From Hamiltosporidium tvaerminnensis (taxonomy: Eukaryota; Microsporidia; Dubosqiidae), in contig CM061256.1 in NCBI GenBank assembly GCA_022605425.2, positions 434,001-498,000 on the forward strand: a DNA stretch of 64,000 bases, written 5' to 3'. Positions 39,683-51,086 of this stretch are shown here, piece after piece (within the stretch, counting starts at the first letter, position 1; every line of letters starts with the position of its first letter). The position numbers and the translations under genes are program-made. The notes under the pieces are model-generated. The model did not search any database. It was not told where the DNA came from and was given only the letters and a program-made list of their open reading frames with translations.

Positions 39683-42600
39683 AAAGATATATTTGATATT
39701 AATTCTCTCCTAATTATGAATAATATCGTCAAAATGTGAATTATGCCAATTTAAATTTGGAAGTTCGACATCTTTGAAATTTAAGCAATTTAATTAAAAT
39801 AACAAGAAGTTACACCTATTCTAAAAACTTTCAATTTCCTATAATACTTAGACATATGTATTAAAATTATAAAAAAAATAACCACTTTGGTTCAAATATA
39901 AATTTTTCAAAAGAAACACTTTAAGGTAGATCTATGTTCATTCCCTATTATATTTTTTAAAAGTAATACTTATTTCATTTTGAAATATTCAGATACAAAT
40001 TCTTGAAATTATAATTTTATGAAATAAAAGAATTTTCAAAAACAACTATCTAAAATAGCAAACTTGATTCGCTTTTCACAGTATGATCTGAATTAGTCAA
40101 ATTGAGAAACTTTAGAAATATACAATGAGACCAAAATTATAGAAATTTGGGTTTCGGTAAACCTATTTCTTCTTAAGCTATCTTATTTATTTAGTGTAAC
40201 TTCTACATAAATGTAAGATATGTGTATATAAGAAGGAAATTATTATATGAGTTAATTAAAAAATAGTAAGCAAAAAATATACTGGCGGTGTAGAAGACTT
40301 GTTTTTACACGTACTATATTATTTACAATATATAATGTAAAATATGTCGAAAATATTTTTTGAAAAAATAAAAAATTAAAGCTTGAAAGAAAAAGAATTT
40401 CCTCGCCTAATTGTATGTTGGCGTTTTGCTATATTTGCCCTTTGGTTTGTTCATTCTAATAATTGTGTTTCGTTTAAGTTAATATCATAGAAAAAATGTG
40501 AAAAAAATACTCTATTTAGCTTTTTTTAATAGAAATCTATATATGTACAATTTGAAATTCTTTTAATAAAGTCAATAAAAAAACTTGAAAGGGAAATGAA
40601 TCGAGAGGCTTTTCTAAAAATTTTACATTAAGCATACCGTTTGATATACTTTGATTTTGTGTGTATAATTCTAACTAAATGAGCCGAATCCTGTTGAATC
40701 TGATTTAAGAAGCTTTTATATTTTTTTCATTTCATCTATCTATTTTTTTATAAGACTCCGATTCAATTTAAGCAAGTATGACGATTAAGGCTGACAGAAA
40801 TGATTTTTTTACTTATCATGCGTTATTTTTAAATATTATAAATTGCTGTCTCCAAAGTGATACCTAAGATTTTCTGTAAAAGAAGAATTATTTTACCTTG
40901 AAAATTCAGTAATGCAATTTTACCAGGCACACATAAAAATATAACATTTTAAATATATTTTTATCGAACTAGATTTCCTGTTTTATGATTTTGGTAAAAA
41001 AAAAGTCCCCAAACTGTTTAGAACCGTATAAACTTCTTATTTTAAGTATTTTTTATAAAGCGGGGGTATATATCGGATATCTGCATGTATTTTGTAACTA
41101 ATGTTGGATTTCAAGACGATGTAATATTTGCGAATAAACTATCCGTTGAATCATTCTTAGAAAAGGGTTAAATTAGGCGGAAGTGGATATATTTTTCTGG
41201 AATAATTTCAATTAAATACCTAAAAACAAAATCAGTCATAGCAAAATATGAATATGTAATATCTTATATTATAACCTATCAAATTACTTAATAGAGATTG
41301 GCACAGATGTTACATTCTCTTAATTTTAAAATATATTTGGCGAATAGCAAAACTATTTAAAAAAAACTTATAAAATCTGGCGATATAAATGAACGTGGAT
41401 AAACAATGCTTATGTTTTTAACTTACATAAATATATTTTGTACATTTATGTTTTTCGAATATAATTTTGTTTAATAAAATCCCAGCTATTGACGGCTTTA
41501 GTCTTTATTGGTATGCATATCGCTGCTATAAATAAATAGCTATTAAGTTAAGTTTATGGTTTAAATATAAACAGTTTAAGAAATCTTATGTTCAAATTTT
41601 AATTCTTACGATAGGTAAAATTTAAAAAAACTGAACATAAAAATTGTTTATAAAATGAATAATACGAAATTTATATATATTTCTACTATTCTGTTCCTTT
41701 TTATTATTTGTATGCTAGAATACTTGTATAGTTTTGATTTATTAAATGTATTTCGACCAATAGTCTAATCAAGACATTTCATAGTATATTTAGATATCTT
41801 AAATATATAGAATATTTTTGATTTAGCATAAGAATAAAAATTTTAAAGATTTTGATGTACCTGGGTGTGCTTATTTGACTTTTACATATAAAAAGGTAGT
41901 ATTCTGCATTTTTTGGGGCATGTTGTTCTTAGATAAAGATGTATTCTTTATATTTACATATACAAAAAAATATAAAAATACTTACGAAGATTTTTTTTCA
42001 TTATGATGAATTATTTTCTCCATAAAGAAACACTCCTATAGAAACGATTAAAGTCAAATTTGAAAGCTCTAAAAAGTATTTTTAAAGTTTTGATTTGAGA
42101 ATATAAGGCAAACGTGTCAGAGAAACTCTTAATTTATTGAATTTACTCAATGGGTGTATAAAATTAGTTAAGCTTATAGTAGGTTAAGAAAAAAAATATT
42201 CTTAGTATTCATAAAATTGATTCACAGTAAATAATTATCTACTTTCATGTATGAATAGGGAACAGCGAAAACATGCTTGGTGAAATATTTGCTAAATTCT
42301 AGTAATTGTCTAAATTATGTTGTTTGTATAAATGAGTTAAATATTTGTGCCAAAAAAGCTACAAATAAAAAATATTAAATTTTAGAAATTATCCAGACAA
42401 GAAATTAAAAAAATAAATTGATTCATATAATTTTTGTAACTTAACATATATAAACCAATAAACAAATAACTAATATTTTAAAATAATTTGATAAAAAATT
42501 TATGGCTTATAAATATGATATAGATATTTTGTTAATAATTATCTTTAAGATTCATACAAATTTGCCAATATTTAAATTTAACATACTTATCGATTCTTAA

Positions 42601-44386
42601 TTATACTGTAAATTAGACATCATTTTTTAATTTAATCTAAGAAGAACTATTTTGAATGCGAATGCTAATTTATTTTGACTTACAAAGATAAACTACTCAG
42701 AACTAACAAAATTTTCATACTATACAAATATAATATTAATAAAGTATCAATATTATTTGAAAATGTTTTATACAAGAAATTGAACAATCTAAATTTTGCG
42801 TTATATATACAAAAAATCTAATTAATTAATAACAATTCGGAGTTCATAATTTTAAATGCATAGAAATAGATTCTGAATCCTGTCTTTTATCAAAGAAAAG
42901 TAACATCCAAATGTTCTATTTTCAAATCGGTCCTTTGGAAGATAAAGAAATAATGTCATTTTCACTATTTTTAGAACTTTTTTTCTTTTTGACTATAATA
43001 GATCTTTTATTATTACACTAAAACATATATAGCAGATTTATGTAACATTTTCATGAATAAAATATATGCAACAAGTTTCTTTTGGCATTACTATGCTAAC
43101 CAACCAATATTTTAAATGTAAGGGAATTTATAGTTCGAAAAAAAAAACTTTTATTGTTAAAAAAATTTGTTTCTTGTGCCTAGACTGAGAAAAAACGGGA
43201 ATTTTTAGAAAGCTAATTCTTTTTTATTACAAAATTCGTTTATAAACACAAAAAATAATATATAATACAGATAAAATATTCAGAACGAAACTTTTTTTCG
43301 TTAACAAACAAAAAGAAAGAATAAATGGCGTTTAGGTTTGAATTTTTCATTTCGAAAAGTGGCTATAATATAGGTAACGATTTCGAGTTGAAAAAGATTT
43401 TACTATGTACCTATTTAGGAAACAAAGTTTTATGTTATATACTAAGAAAAAATTTCAAAGAATCATATATTTCGATATGTAAAATCAAGATTTTTATAAT
43501 TGTTAAAAAAGGAAATATATGGTTTTTTGTTTATAATTTCTCATATCTCCAAATTTTTATTGTAAAATTTGGTAGAGAATTCTAAAAAAATACACTTATT
43601 ATATTGAGCTTGTCTTTTTATTTTTAGGTTTTAGAAAAATATAATATAAAATTAAAACGTGTTTACTTTTTTAGGGTTTTTGCAGAATAATTCTAAGGTT
43701 TTAAATATCTATGACCAAAAGAAAGAACTCGAGTAATATATTCCCATTTTTCGTATAAATGATGTTGTTTAACTGTAAAAGAATCTTTAAAAGTAACTTT
43801 CTATACTTTTTTAAGATATCTATTATCCAAAAATATTGGAATATAATAAGCATTAAAACATAAGGTTTTGTGTTTTAAATTTTATGGTTACACTTGTTTT
43901 CCAAGGTTTTTAAATCTGTATTTCTAGGTTATAGCATAAATATGATAGTAAGTTGGTCAAATACTTATCTGTTCTTGTTTTTCCGTTTTTTTTTTTTAAT
44001 TTTTTGTAATTTAATAGTTAACATTATATGTAAAAATAAGAAATGGGTTGGATAATACTATATTATATGTTTCCAACATAAAATATTTAACATACCAATT
44101 GATTTTAATATAGACTCAAATAAACATTATATAAGAAAGATAAGCAAAACATAAATTAAAATATAATATATATTTATGGGTTTTTCAGCGTTTTATCGTA
44201 AATGGATTTTATATGCGTCTTTTTAACAACATCCTAAAAACGTATCTTTTTTTTACTGTGTTAAAACGTTGTCGTTTTGTTGTTCATTAAACCATAATAA
44301 AAATACTGCACGTTTTTAGTTTTTTTAGCAAAAAATGAAAATTGAATAAAACCAAACATTTGATCGAAATTCTACAATGTTTAAAT
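39683..44386. other. AT-rich intergenic sequence
   Basis: No gene recognised. A plus-strand ATG frame at 43325-43585 (86 codons, F-, I- and K-rich) has no motif and is probably chance. Confidence 0.5.
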
Positions 44387-44752
44387 TTATATGGTAGTTG
44401 AATTTTCGATATTGATTTTATATATTAACGATTGTAGGCTAACATTCATTTTTTTCGGACTTTTTACAGTGATAATAGTTTCGATAAGAGTTTGGCACCT
44501 ATGGTTTGTAAATATTGGGATGTATATAGAAATATTTTCATTGAATAATTTGCATGATGGCAAATATGGGGAATATATTTTTTGAATCGGCTCTTTGAAT
44601 AACAAAATGGGCTTTGTTTTTAATACACTATTGCACTCTTTTATTTCTGATACAAAATTTATAAGCTCTATACAATGTTTAGACGCTAGGAACGAAAAAT
44701 TACCAAAGATTATATATAACTCCTCAAATAATATGTCTAAATATTTATTCAT
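44387..44752 (-). CDS. Hypothetical 121-residue protein or gene fragment
   Basis: A minus-strand frame of 121 codons with an ATG start. It is the longest open stretch in the window outside the two secreted-protein genes, the LINE remnants and their antisense shadows. The frame stays open a further 18 codons upstream of the ATG before a TAA, so the true start or the 5' part may be missing. The product is mixed hydrophobic and polar, with NKYLDILFEELYIIFGNF near the N-terminus and FTNHRCQTLIETIITVK near the C-terminus. It has no signal peptide, no membrane segment and no domain I know. No CCC motif lies next to the ATG, unlike the two secreted-protein genes. It could be a real small gene, the remnant of a larger one, or a chance frame. 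Confidence 0.3.
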   Translation of the reverse strand: MNKYLDILFEELYIIFGNFSFLASKHCIELINFVSEIKECNSVLKTKPILLFKEPIQKIYSPYLPSCKLFNENISIYIPIFTNHRCQTLIETIITVKSPKKMNVSLQSLIYKINIENSTTI

Positions 44753-44806
44753 TTCTGGTCTATAATTAAGATTTGATTTATAGGTTATTTTTAGGGCAAA
44801 GACTAT

Positions 44807-45751
44807 TTAATTGAACCTAATAATTAATTAGTTGTTGGTTAGGTAATAACAAAATGATCTTGTATAGATTCAGTAAACCAAAATGATAAATTCTATTTCT
44901 AACGAGATGAGCATTCAAATTGAGACTCTTTTTAGAAATTTGATATTCTTATTAAAAAAAATTGCAAATTTTAAAAGACGGTGAGTAGCCTTTTATAGTT
45001 TTTCTATTAAATTTTGTAGTTTAAAAATAAAAAATACAATGATTTGGATGACTAAGTATTAGAACAGTAACGTAAATATTGCCTAGGCTTTAAGAAGAAT
45101 GTAAAATGTATAAAAATATCAAATAGACAGATATAATGAAAGTATATTTACCATAGAATATTATTTTTTACATTTAAACACAAAACTTTTATAGATTTTA
45201 ACAAATATTACTAATCATTTGATTTCGCGAAAATTCTGAAATTAACACTTAGATGCTTGATTATTTACATGTGCTTTATTTTTTTATATTTTCAAATATA
45301 TTTTAGTTTCTCCATCAATCATTGCATTATTTCTTCGATAGGGGGTAAATGACATGGCACTCGAATAGCTGTGTTTGAAAGTGGAATTTTAAGAAATTGT
45401 ATATTTTTACTTGATAAATTGATTTACAACTCTTAAGAAAACATATTCTTCAGATTGAAGCAAAGTATATGCCTGCAAAATTTCGCCTGGCTATTCAGAA
45501 TCGTGTTTCATATGGCAAATAAATCATTATTATTTATAAATTGATCTGTGAAAGCTTTATAATATGATTATTTGTCTAGGTATCTGAATAGTACCGTCAA
45601 ATTTTAAAATCTAAGTACGAATTCTTTTTTTTATTTGTCGCATATAAATAAAATCTTTTTAGGTACATTATAAAACCCATCGTTAGTTTTATTTCTTTGT
45701 TTCTCGTGTAGATCATGGAATTTTCCTTTAATGTTAACCAGTGTTATATAT
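44807..45751. other. AT-rich intergenic sequence
   Basis: No gene or repeat recognised. Confidence 0.55.
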
Positions 45752-45982
45752 GCTAACCACCGTGCCGGGTGCAAAATGACATAGAGTATTCTCTGTTTGT
45801 CGGAAGAAGCGACAAAAAGAGACTAGTAATCCTTCTGTGGTTGACCGTAAGACTTAAAACCTACCCTTTAAACCCACATTGTTACAAAACCCGAAAAAGT
45901 AAACATTTTCTAAAAAACTGATGGATGGTATTACTGAGGACGCCAAGGCTCATACAGCCATATAGGGCCGATAATAAGGATA
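45752..45982 (+). repeat. Rep-2 SINE-like repeat, copy C
   Basis: Matches copy A through CCGTGCCGGGTGC, GAGTATTCTCTG, GTTACAAAACCCG, GCCAAGGCTCATACAG and the 3' end GGGCCGATAATAA. TGTTAT near both edges (45742-45747 and 45983-45988) may be the core of a target duplication, weaker than for copies A and B. Edges are therefore approximate. Confidence 0.7.
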
Positions 45983-48172
45983 TGTTATGATCTAAAAAAA
46001 TTCTGTTATGATATTTTTACTATAATAAATAAATATATGGTAAATTCCTACCCAATAAGTATTTTTAACTCTTTCAATCATATATCATACTATAAATTTG
46101 CATTGAATAGCTAAATGGCTCAATCAGCTTATTTAAGTACAAATAATATTTATTTCATTTTTTTTATTTGTTATTTAAAGTGGTCATGTTTGAATAAATC
46201 ATTAATGCATGTTTATTTTATGTGCAATTAATAAAATATAATTTAAAAATACATTCCGATAATCAAACAGCTTGTATAAAAAAAAATCTTGCCTTTATAC
46301 TATTTATGAAATATTTGATCGATTTTTTATATAATACTTATATAATTTGATTTTAAATCACCTAGAATTTTAAATGACTTAAAATATATTGATAAAATAT
46401 TTTAGCATCGATGCTAACTTGTAGATATATGGAAATTTAAATGAAAAAACATGCTCTAATAAATACTATTTTTAACAAATGTTTTTTGATTTCTTTTACA
46501 GAAAATTTTGTATTTGAAATTTGAATGGAAAAATTTATAATTAAAAATCCAAATAGAAATTTTATTTGTAATCAATTAAATTGTCATTAAAAAAATTATG
46601 AATTAACACTCTATTACAAAAAAATCCAGTTAACCGGGTATATATTTTTTTAAATAGATACCTTGTTTTTCTAAATTACGCTTTACTTTCTCATGCTTTT
46701 TGCTTTTGATCTTTTAATAGTTCTTTTCTTGTTTATCTAATCCTTTATGTGGCAATAAATCAAAAACTTATTCTTTTAATTTTTTAGTATAGATAAGTAC
46801 AACCGCGTTTAATTATTCATTTAACTTTATTATAAATACTTCAGTGTATTTTAAAATGAATTTAAGAAGCGCGACCTCAAATATATATTTTTTTAACTAT
46901 AAAAGTGGGTATATATCTATTTTATGATCGCATTTAGAAGAGGATTAATTATATTTGATGTAATATGTCTACAATTATTTTGAACATGTGGTTTTCGCTT
47001 TAGATCTGTTAATCGATATTGAACATGGGCTTAATATGATATAAAGGAGATACAATAGGATTTCATTCTGGTTTTCAATAGCATAATATTGGATATTAAG
47101 TAGAGTTAACTATGAAAATCAAGAAAGAACGTACGAATGAATTGGTTTCGATGTATTTAAGCATGATGCTCATGCATTTTTTTCATGAACTTTTAAAATT
47201 ATAATATGCCACTGAAAATAGAAAAGATTAATTTTAATGAGTTTATTTCTTAGATCCATAGATTTGCTTTACCCTCAAAATTTATAAAAAAAATTCTTTG
47301 AAGAATATTTCTGGTACATTTAATTTATTTTTAACTTCATTTCTTATCTGTCATTAGTAATAGTAGATAGGTTTCGGTCTCGAAATAAATCTAAAATAAA
47401 TTCGCATTATAAATTTTTCGTTAATGCGAGGGGATTTATAGAAGTATTACTTTATCAAAAAACATTTTTGAGATATTAAAGAAAATATATTGTTTTTAAA
47501 ATTTTATTTATTGAATCCAGACTGCTAAAATTTAATCATATTTTTTTTGGATTGCTTTATATCCTATATACATTTACAAGTTGAAATTTTTCTTTATGAA
47601 TCCATAAATTAAAGATCAGAGTATTCTATTACCATATATTTTTAAAATTAGATGCTATAAGATTTTTAAAGAAACCCGCAATTTATTCTAATACTGTTGT
47701 AGAAATATATAGAAAAAATATAGATTTGGATTAAAACATTTCTAGCTTATCTAAAATATGCTCCGATAGCCAAACGAAAGAAAGCAAACATCTTTGATTG
47801 ATAATCATATTTGCTATTCATATTATTGTTGCTTTCTTCCCGAGTTAAGGGGTCTCCTCCCTATCCTAGATTCCGACAGATACAACTAAATTTTGTAACT
47901 AAAAAAAATAGATTCCTAATATATGCTTTTTTTGGTATATTGCCATGTTACTCGTGTGTAAAGGCCTATATAGTTTGCGCTTTGTGACAATTTAGAGCCG
48001 GAAGGTAAAAACTGGGTATTACTATGGCAAAATCTTTAAGAATTATTTAAGACCTAACTATAAGAGAAAAAAACTTTTAATTTAAATGTTTAATTGGAGC
48101 AATCAAATCAATGAATATATTAATTTTTGTAAAATATCAACTAAAGTATACTTTAATATGAACTTCAGAAAT
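45983..48172. other. AT-rich intergenic sequence downstream of the secreted-protein gene
   Basis: No gene recognised. The segment at about 47.8-48.0 kb is somewhat less AT-rich, without a recognisable frame. Confidence 0.5.
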
Positions 48173-50147
48173 TTATATTTCTATAATCCTTAATAAGGCT
48201 TCGATTTTTCCCTTACAATAGTTAACGGAATATTCAATATATCTTTTAGTATATAATTCATAATTTAATCCGACTTTTATAAAATGATTGAATATGACAC
48301 AAAGAGCTTCTGATATCTCCATCAGGGTCTCGATGCGATAGCGCGATAGAAGAATTGCTTTGCTTTTGAGAATTTGCACAATAAGATCTATATAATTCAG
48401 TTGGTTTTTAACAATGCTATTACCTCGAAAAACGTAGAGCGAAAGAAGTTCGATTTCAAAGAAATCAATATATGACTCAATCAAATTTTGATAGAATAAT
48501 CTAAAATTTGAGAAAACATCAATGTCTAAATGACATGAACCTTCAAAAATCCTCAAAAGGAAACAGTTAATATCTAACAACGAGTCATGATCTTTAATAT
48601 TTGCTATTTTTTGAGCTTCTAATCCTAAAATAAACAATGATATCATTTTAGGATCAATTCTGAACATACAATCGGCCACAAGCCCTACTAAAATTTAGGT
48701 GACAACCGCGGGATATATGAATGTCTTTGCTTCTATACATAGCGTTATTAAACATGTAATCCAGCATGGAAATATATTCTCGCGAAATGTTTGATATTCT
48801 AAAAATCTTTCTTGCTATTCTGTAAAAAACCACGTATAGTCTTTTTAGAACACAAAATGAAGCTTTGTCTCCGTTATAAACATCAAAATCTTTGTATTTT
48901 TCGACTGTCACCTCGCCTACGTTAATTCTATCATTCGGTACTCTATTCGGTTGTACATTACAAAGAGAGTTGGCGGCTTTAAGAAGTAGAATCCATAAAC
49001 ATGAAGACTTAACCAAATTTATGTCCTCAAAAATAATATTCTTTAAAAAATATTTTACATTAATTAAACAAGGAAAGTAGGACAATAATGGAGAGTTAAT
49101 ATTGCAAAAATCGTATTTCAGTAAAGATTCATGCATTTTTTCAGACAAATATTTTAACATCGTTAATGAATCAAATTGTGACCAAAACGTTTTCTCCATT
49201 ATGAATATATGATCTATTAAATCAAAAAACGAGTGATATTCGTTTTCTAAAAAATATCCGTCAATAGAAAAATCATTTTCAACAAAAAAAGTAATATCAG
49301 AAAATCCTATAAATTCCGTCTGCAAACGAACGAGTATTCCATAATTCTTACCCCGTGTATCTATCATTCTACTGAAAGATTGTAAACGGGGATGATATAC
49401 CTCCGTATTACGATGGTTTTTCAACTCCAGTTGTGGGATATAAGCTTCGGGTGATTTCATGAAGACAAATGGGCTTTCGAAATTTAAATATCTTCTTGGG
49501 AAGCGGGTATATCTCGATGAAACATCTTCCATAATGTGTAACTTGTTGACCGATTTATTATTCTTGTGAGATTTATATCTCATATCTCTATCATATCGCC
49601 TCGGTCTACTGTATAAATCACAAACATGTCCTTCGGTTCTTCTACAGTCTTCATAACCCTCAAGCGTATACTTTCTTACACTAGAAAAATGAGTGTTGTG
49701 AGAATAGTAATCACGGTTTTTTTGATCTATTTCTTTTCTATTATACGGAAAATATCGATTATTTGTTTCCTTTATCATCTCATCTCGGTCTGAAATAGGT
49801 TTCATAGCACTTAAGCAGTTTCTTGATATTAAATAACTTTCTTCGTCGTGAATAGAAAACTGGTTTTCACTTGGAAGCATTCGCGTAGTTTCATGAATGG
49901 ATCCAATACTCAAACTACTGGCTTCCTGATATGAAAATATATCTGGGTCTCGTGATTCGCTTTTTACCAGGTGCTTAAGAGGGATCACATTCGGGCTGTT
50001 TAATACTTCAGTGTTGTATTCGATCATTGGCCTATAATCATCATTTTCATTAATACGTTTGAAAAAATGCGAGTTCATATCATCGTGGTACCTAGAAGAA
50101 AACACAAAATATAATAGAAAAAACAAATAGTATGTATTTCTTAGCAT
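48173..50147 (-). pseudogene. Secreted-protein family member, frameshifted
   Basis: Paralogue of the intact gene at 57922-59916. The ATG at 50147 opens 497 codons. The reading then continues in another frame for about 168 codons, and the two halves together (about 657 residues) align along the whole paralogue. Residues 1-18 (MLRNTYYLFFLLYFVFSS) look like a cleavable signal peptide. Residues about 20-250 are polar and rich in Y, R, S, H and N. From about 257 the conserved region begins (SFSRMIDTRGKNYG). It includes NSPLLSYFP, SCLWILLLKAANSLCNVQP, VYNGD, NNAMY and GCHLNFSR, then, after the shift, ADCMFRID and ISEALCVIFNHFIKVGLN. The break falls in a GGG run (CCC on the plus strand, 48683-48685), where one extra base puts translation out of frame just after the NFSR motif. 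That could be a real lesion or an assembly error. I know of no function; export from the parasite is inferred from the signal peptide. Confidence 0.75.
48683..48685 (-). other. Frameshift site in the secreted-protein gene
   Basis: Comparison with the paralogue places a +1 shift at this three-base run. Upstream, NFSR is in one frame. Downstream, ADCMFRIDP is in the next and aligns with ADSIFRMNP of the intact copy. Without the extra base the two frames would join with no other change. Confidence 0.65.
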
Positions 50148-50169
50148 TGAGGGCTTGTAAATATTTTTT
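50148..50169 (-). promoter_or_regulatory. CCC start-site motif and A/T run before the 48-50 kb gene
   Basis: Read on the minus strand, AAAAAATATTTA is followed by CAAGCCCTCA and then the ATG. A CCC or GGG triplet within about ten bases of the start is a signal described for microsporidian genes. The same two blocks precede the paralogue's ATG, which supports both starts and a shared promoter. Confidence 0.6.
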
Positions 50170-50388
50170 TATGATTATATACATATTATCGATTTAATTA
50201 TATTTTATATAAATAAATATTCTAAATTAAGAATCACATTTTCGATTAAAATATTTCAGAAGTAATATATATTTTAATATACCAAAATATTTTTTGCTAA
50301 AATTCTTTTGAATATTTAATATTATTTCTTGATACAAATCTGGTGTTTCAATTTAATTTCTGCATTTTATTGGGCATTTAAAAAAATA

Positions 50389-50628
50389 TTAATCTATTTT
50401 GTTTTTAGAACGTAGGTTAATGATAAATTTTGGCAAGCTACTCATAAAATAGTAATTTAATAAATTATCTACAATTTTGATACCTTTTATTTTGCTTTCT
50501 CTGCATTTAGGATGCCTTTTATATATTTTATAAATATTTGATGTGAAGCTGGATTTGAATGATTTAAATCGCATTAGAACATTATTTTTATGCGCAAATT
50601 TATGTGATCCCACACCAATCCGAGACAT
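50389..50628 (-). CDS. Histone H2B-like small protein, divergent or decayed
   Basis: A minus-strand ATG frame of 79 codons. Residues 24-40 (FKSSFTSNIYKIYKRHP) resemble the start of the H2B histone fold, where families have a basic stretch, then SF-S-YIYKVLKQVHP. Residues 45-61 (SKIKGIKIVDNLLNYYF) resemble the SSKGMKIMNSFINDIF part that forms the central helix. After that, similarity weakens, and the final H2B helix (SREIQTAV) is missing because the frame stops at residue 79. The N-terminal tail is basic and short, as in histones. If real it would pair with H2A in nucleosomes, but the truncation and divergence make a decayed extra copy, or coincidence, more likely than the working gene. It lies upstream of the 48-50 kb gene on the same strand. 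No CCC motif is adjacent to its ATG. Confidence 0.4.
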   Translation of the reverse strand: MSRIGVGSHKFAHKNNVLMRFKSFKSSFTSNIYKIYKRHPKCRESKIKGIKIVDNLLNYYFMSSLPKFIINLRSKNKID

Positions 50629-51086
50629 TATATTTGTTTACAGTGGCATAAATTTAAACGAATTAAAAAAAAAAATAGCCTATTCTATTAGAATACACAG
50701 ATGTAAAGAAAAATAATTGTAAATTATTTTCTAATAATATTTATAATTTAATTACTAGAAAAGCACAGTAAAAAAATTTAAAGAATATTATAAAAAATAT
50801 ATAAAAATATTGGATTGCACGATAGTTCTATATACACTTGGTTCCTGGCATAATATATTAAAATCAGTAGAATAGGTATTTGTTCTAGAATTGTTCATGT
50901 AATCAATTGTTTTTTTTTTCGATATTCTGATTAAATTTAGATAAAATGAATGTTCAAAAAAATAGATGGGAAATATGGCATATATAATCTCTTAGACCAT
51001 GTGCATATGTCAAGAATTTCTATAATATCTTTTGGGAAAAATGACTTTTGTTCAAATTGTACACTTTTTTTCTCACTCTCGATATA
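50629..51086. other. AT-rich intergenic sequence
   Basis: Nothing recognised. Confidence 0.55.

Noticed and set aside
48892-49080. Plus-strand frame inside the 48-50 kb gene, and the similar one at 58667-58891
   Set aside because: Both are antisense shadows. They resemble each other only because the sense proteins are paralogous.
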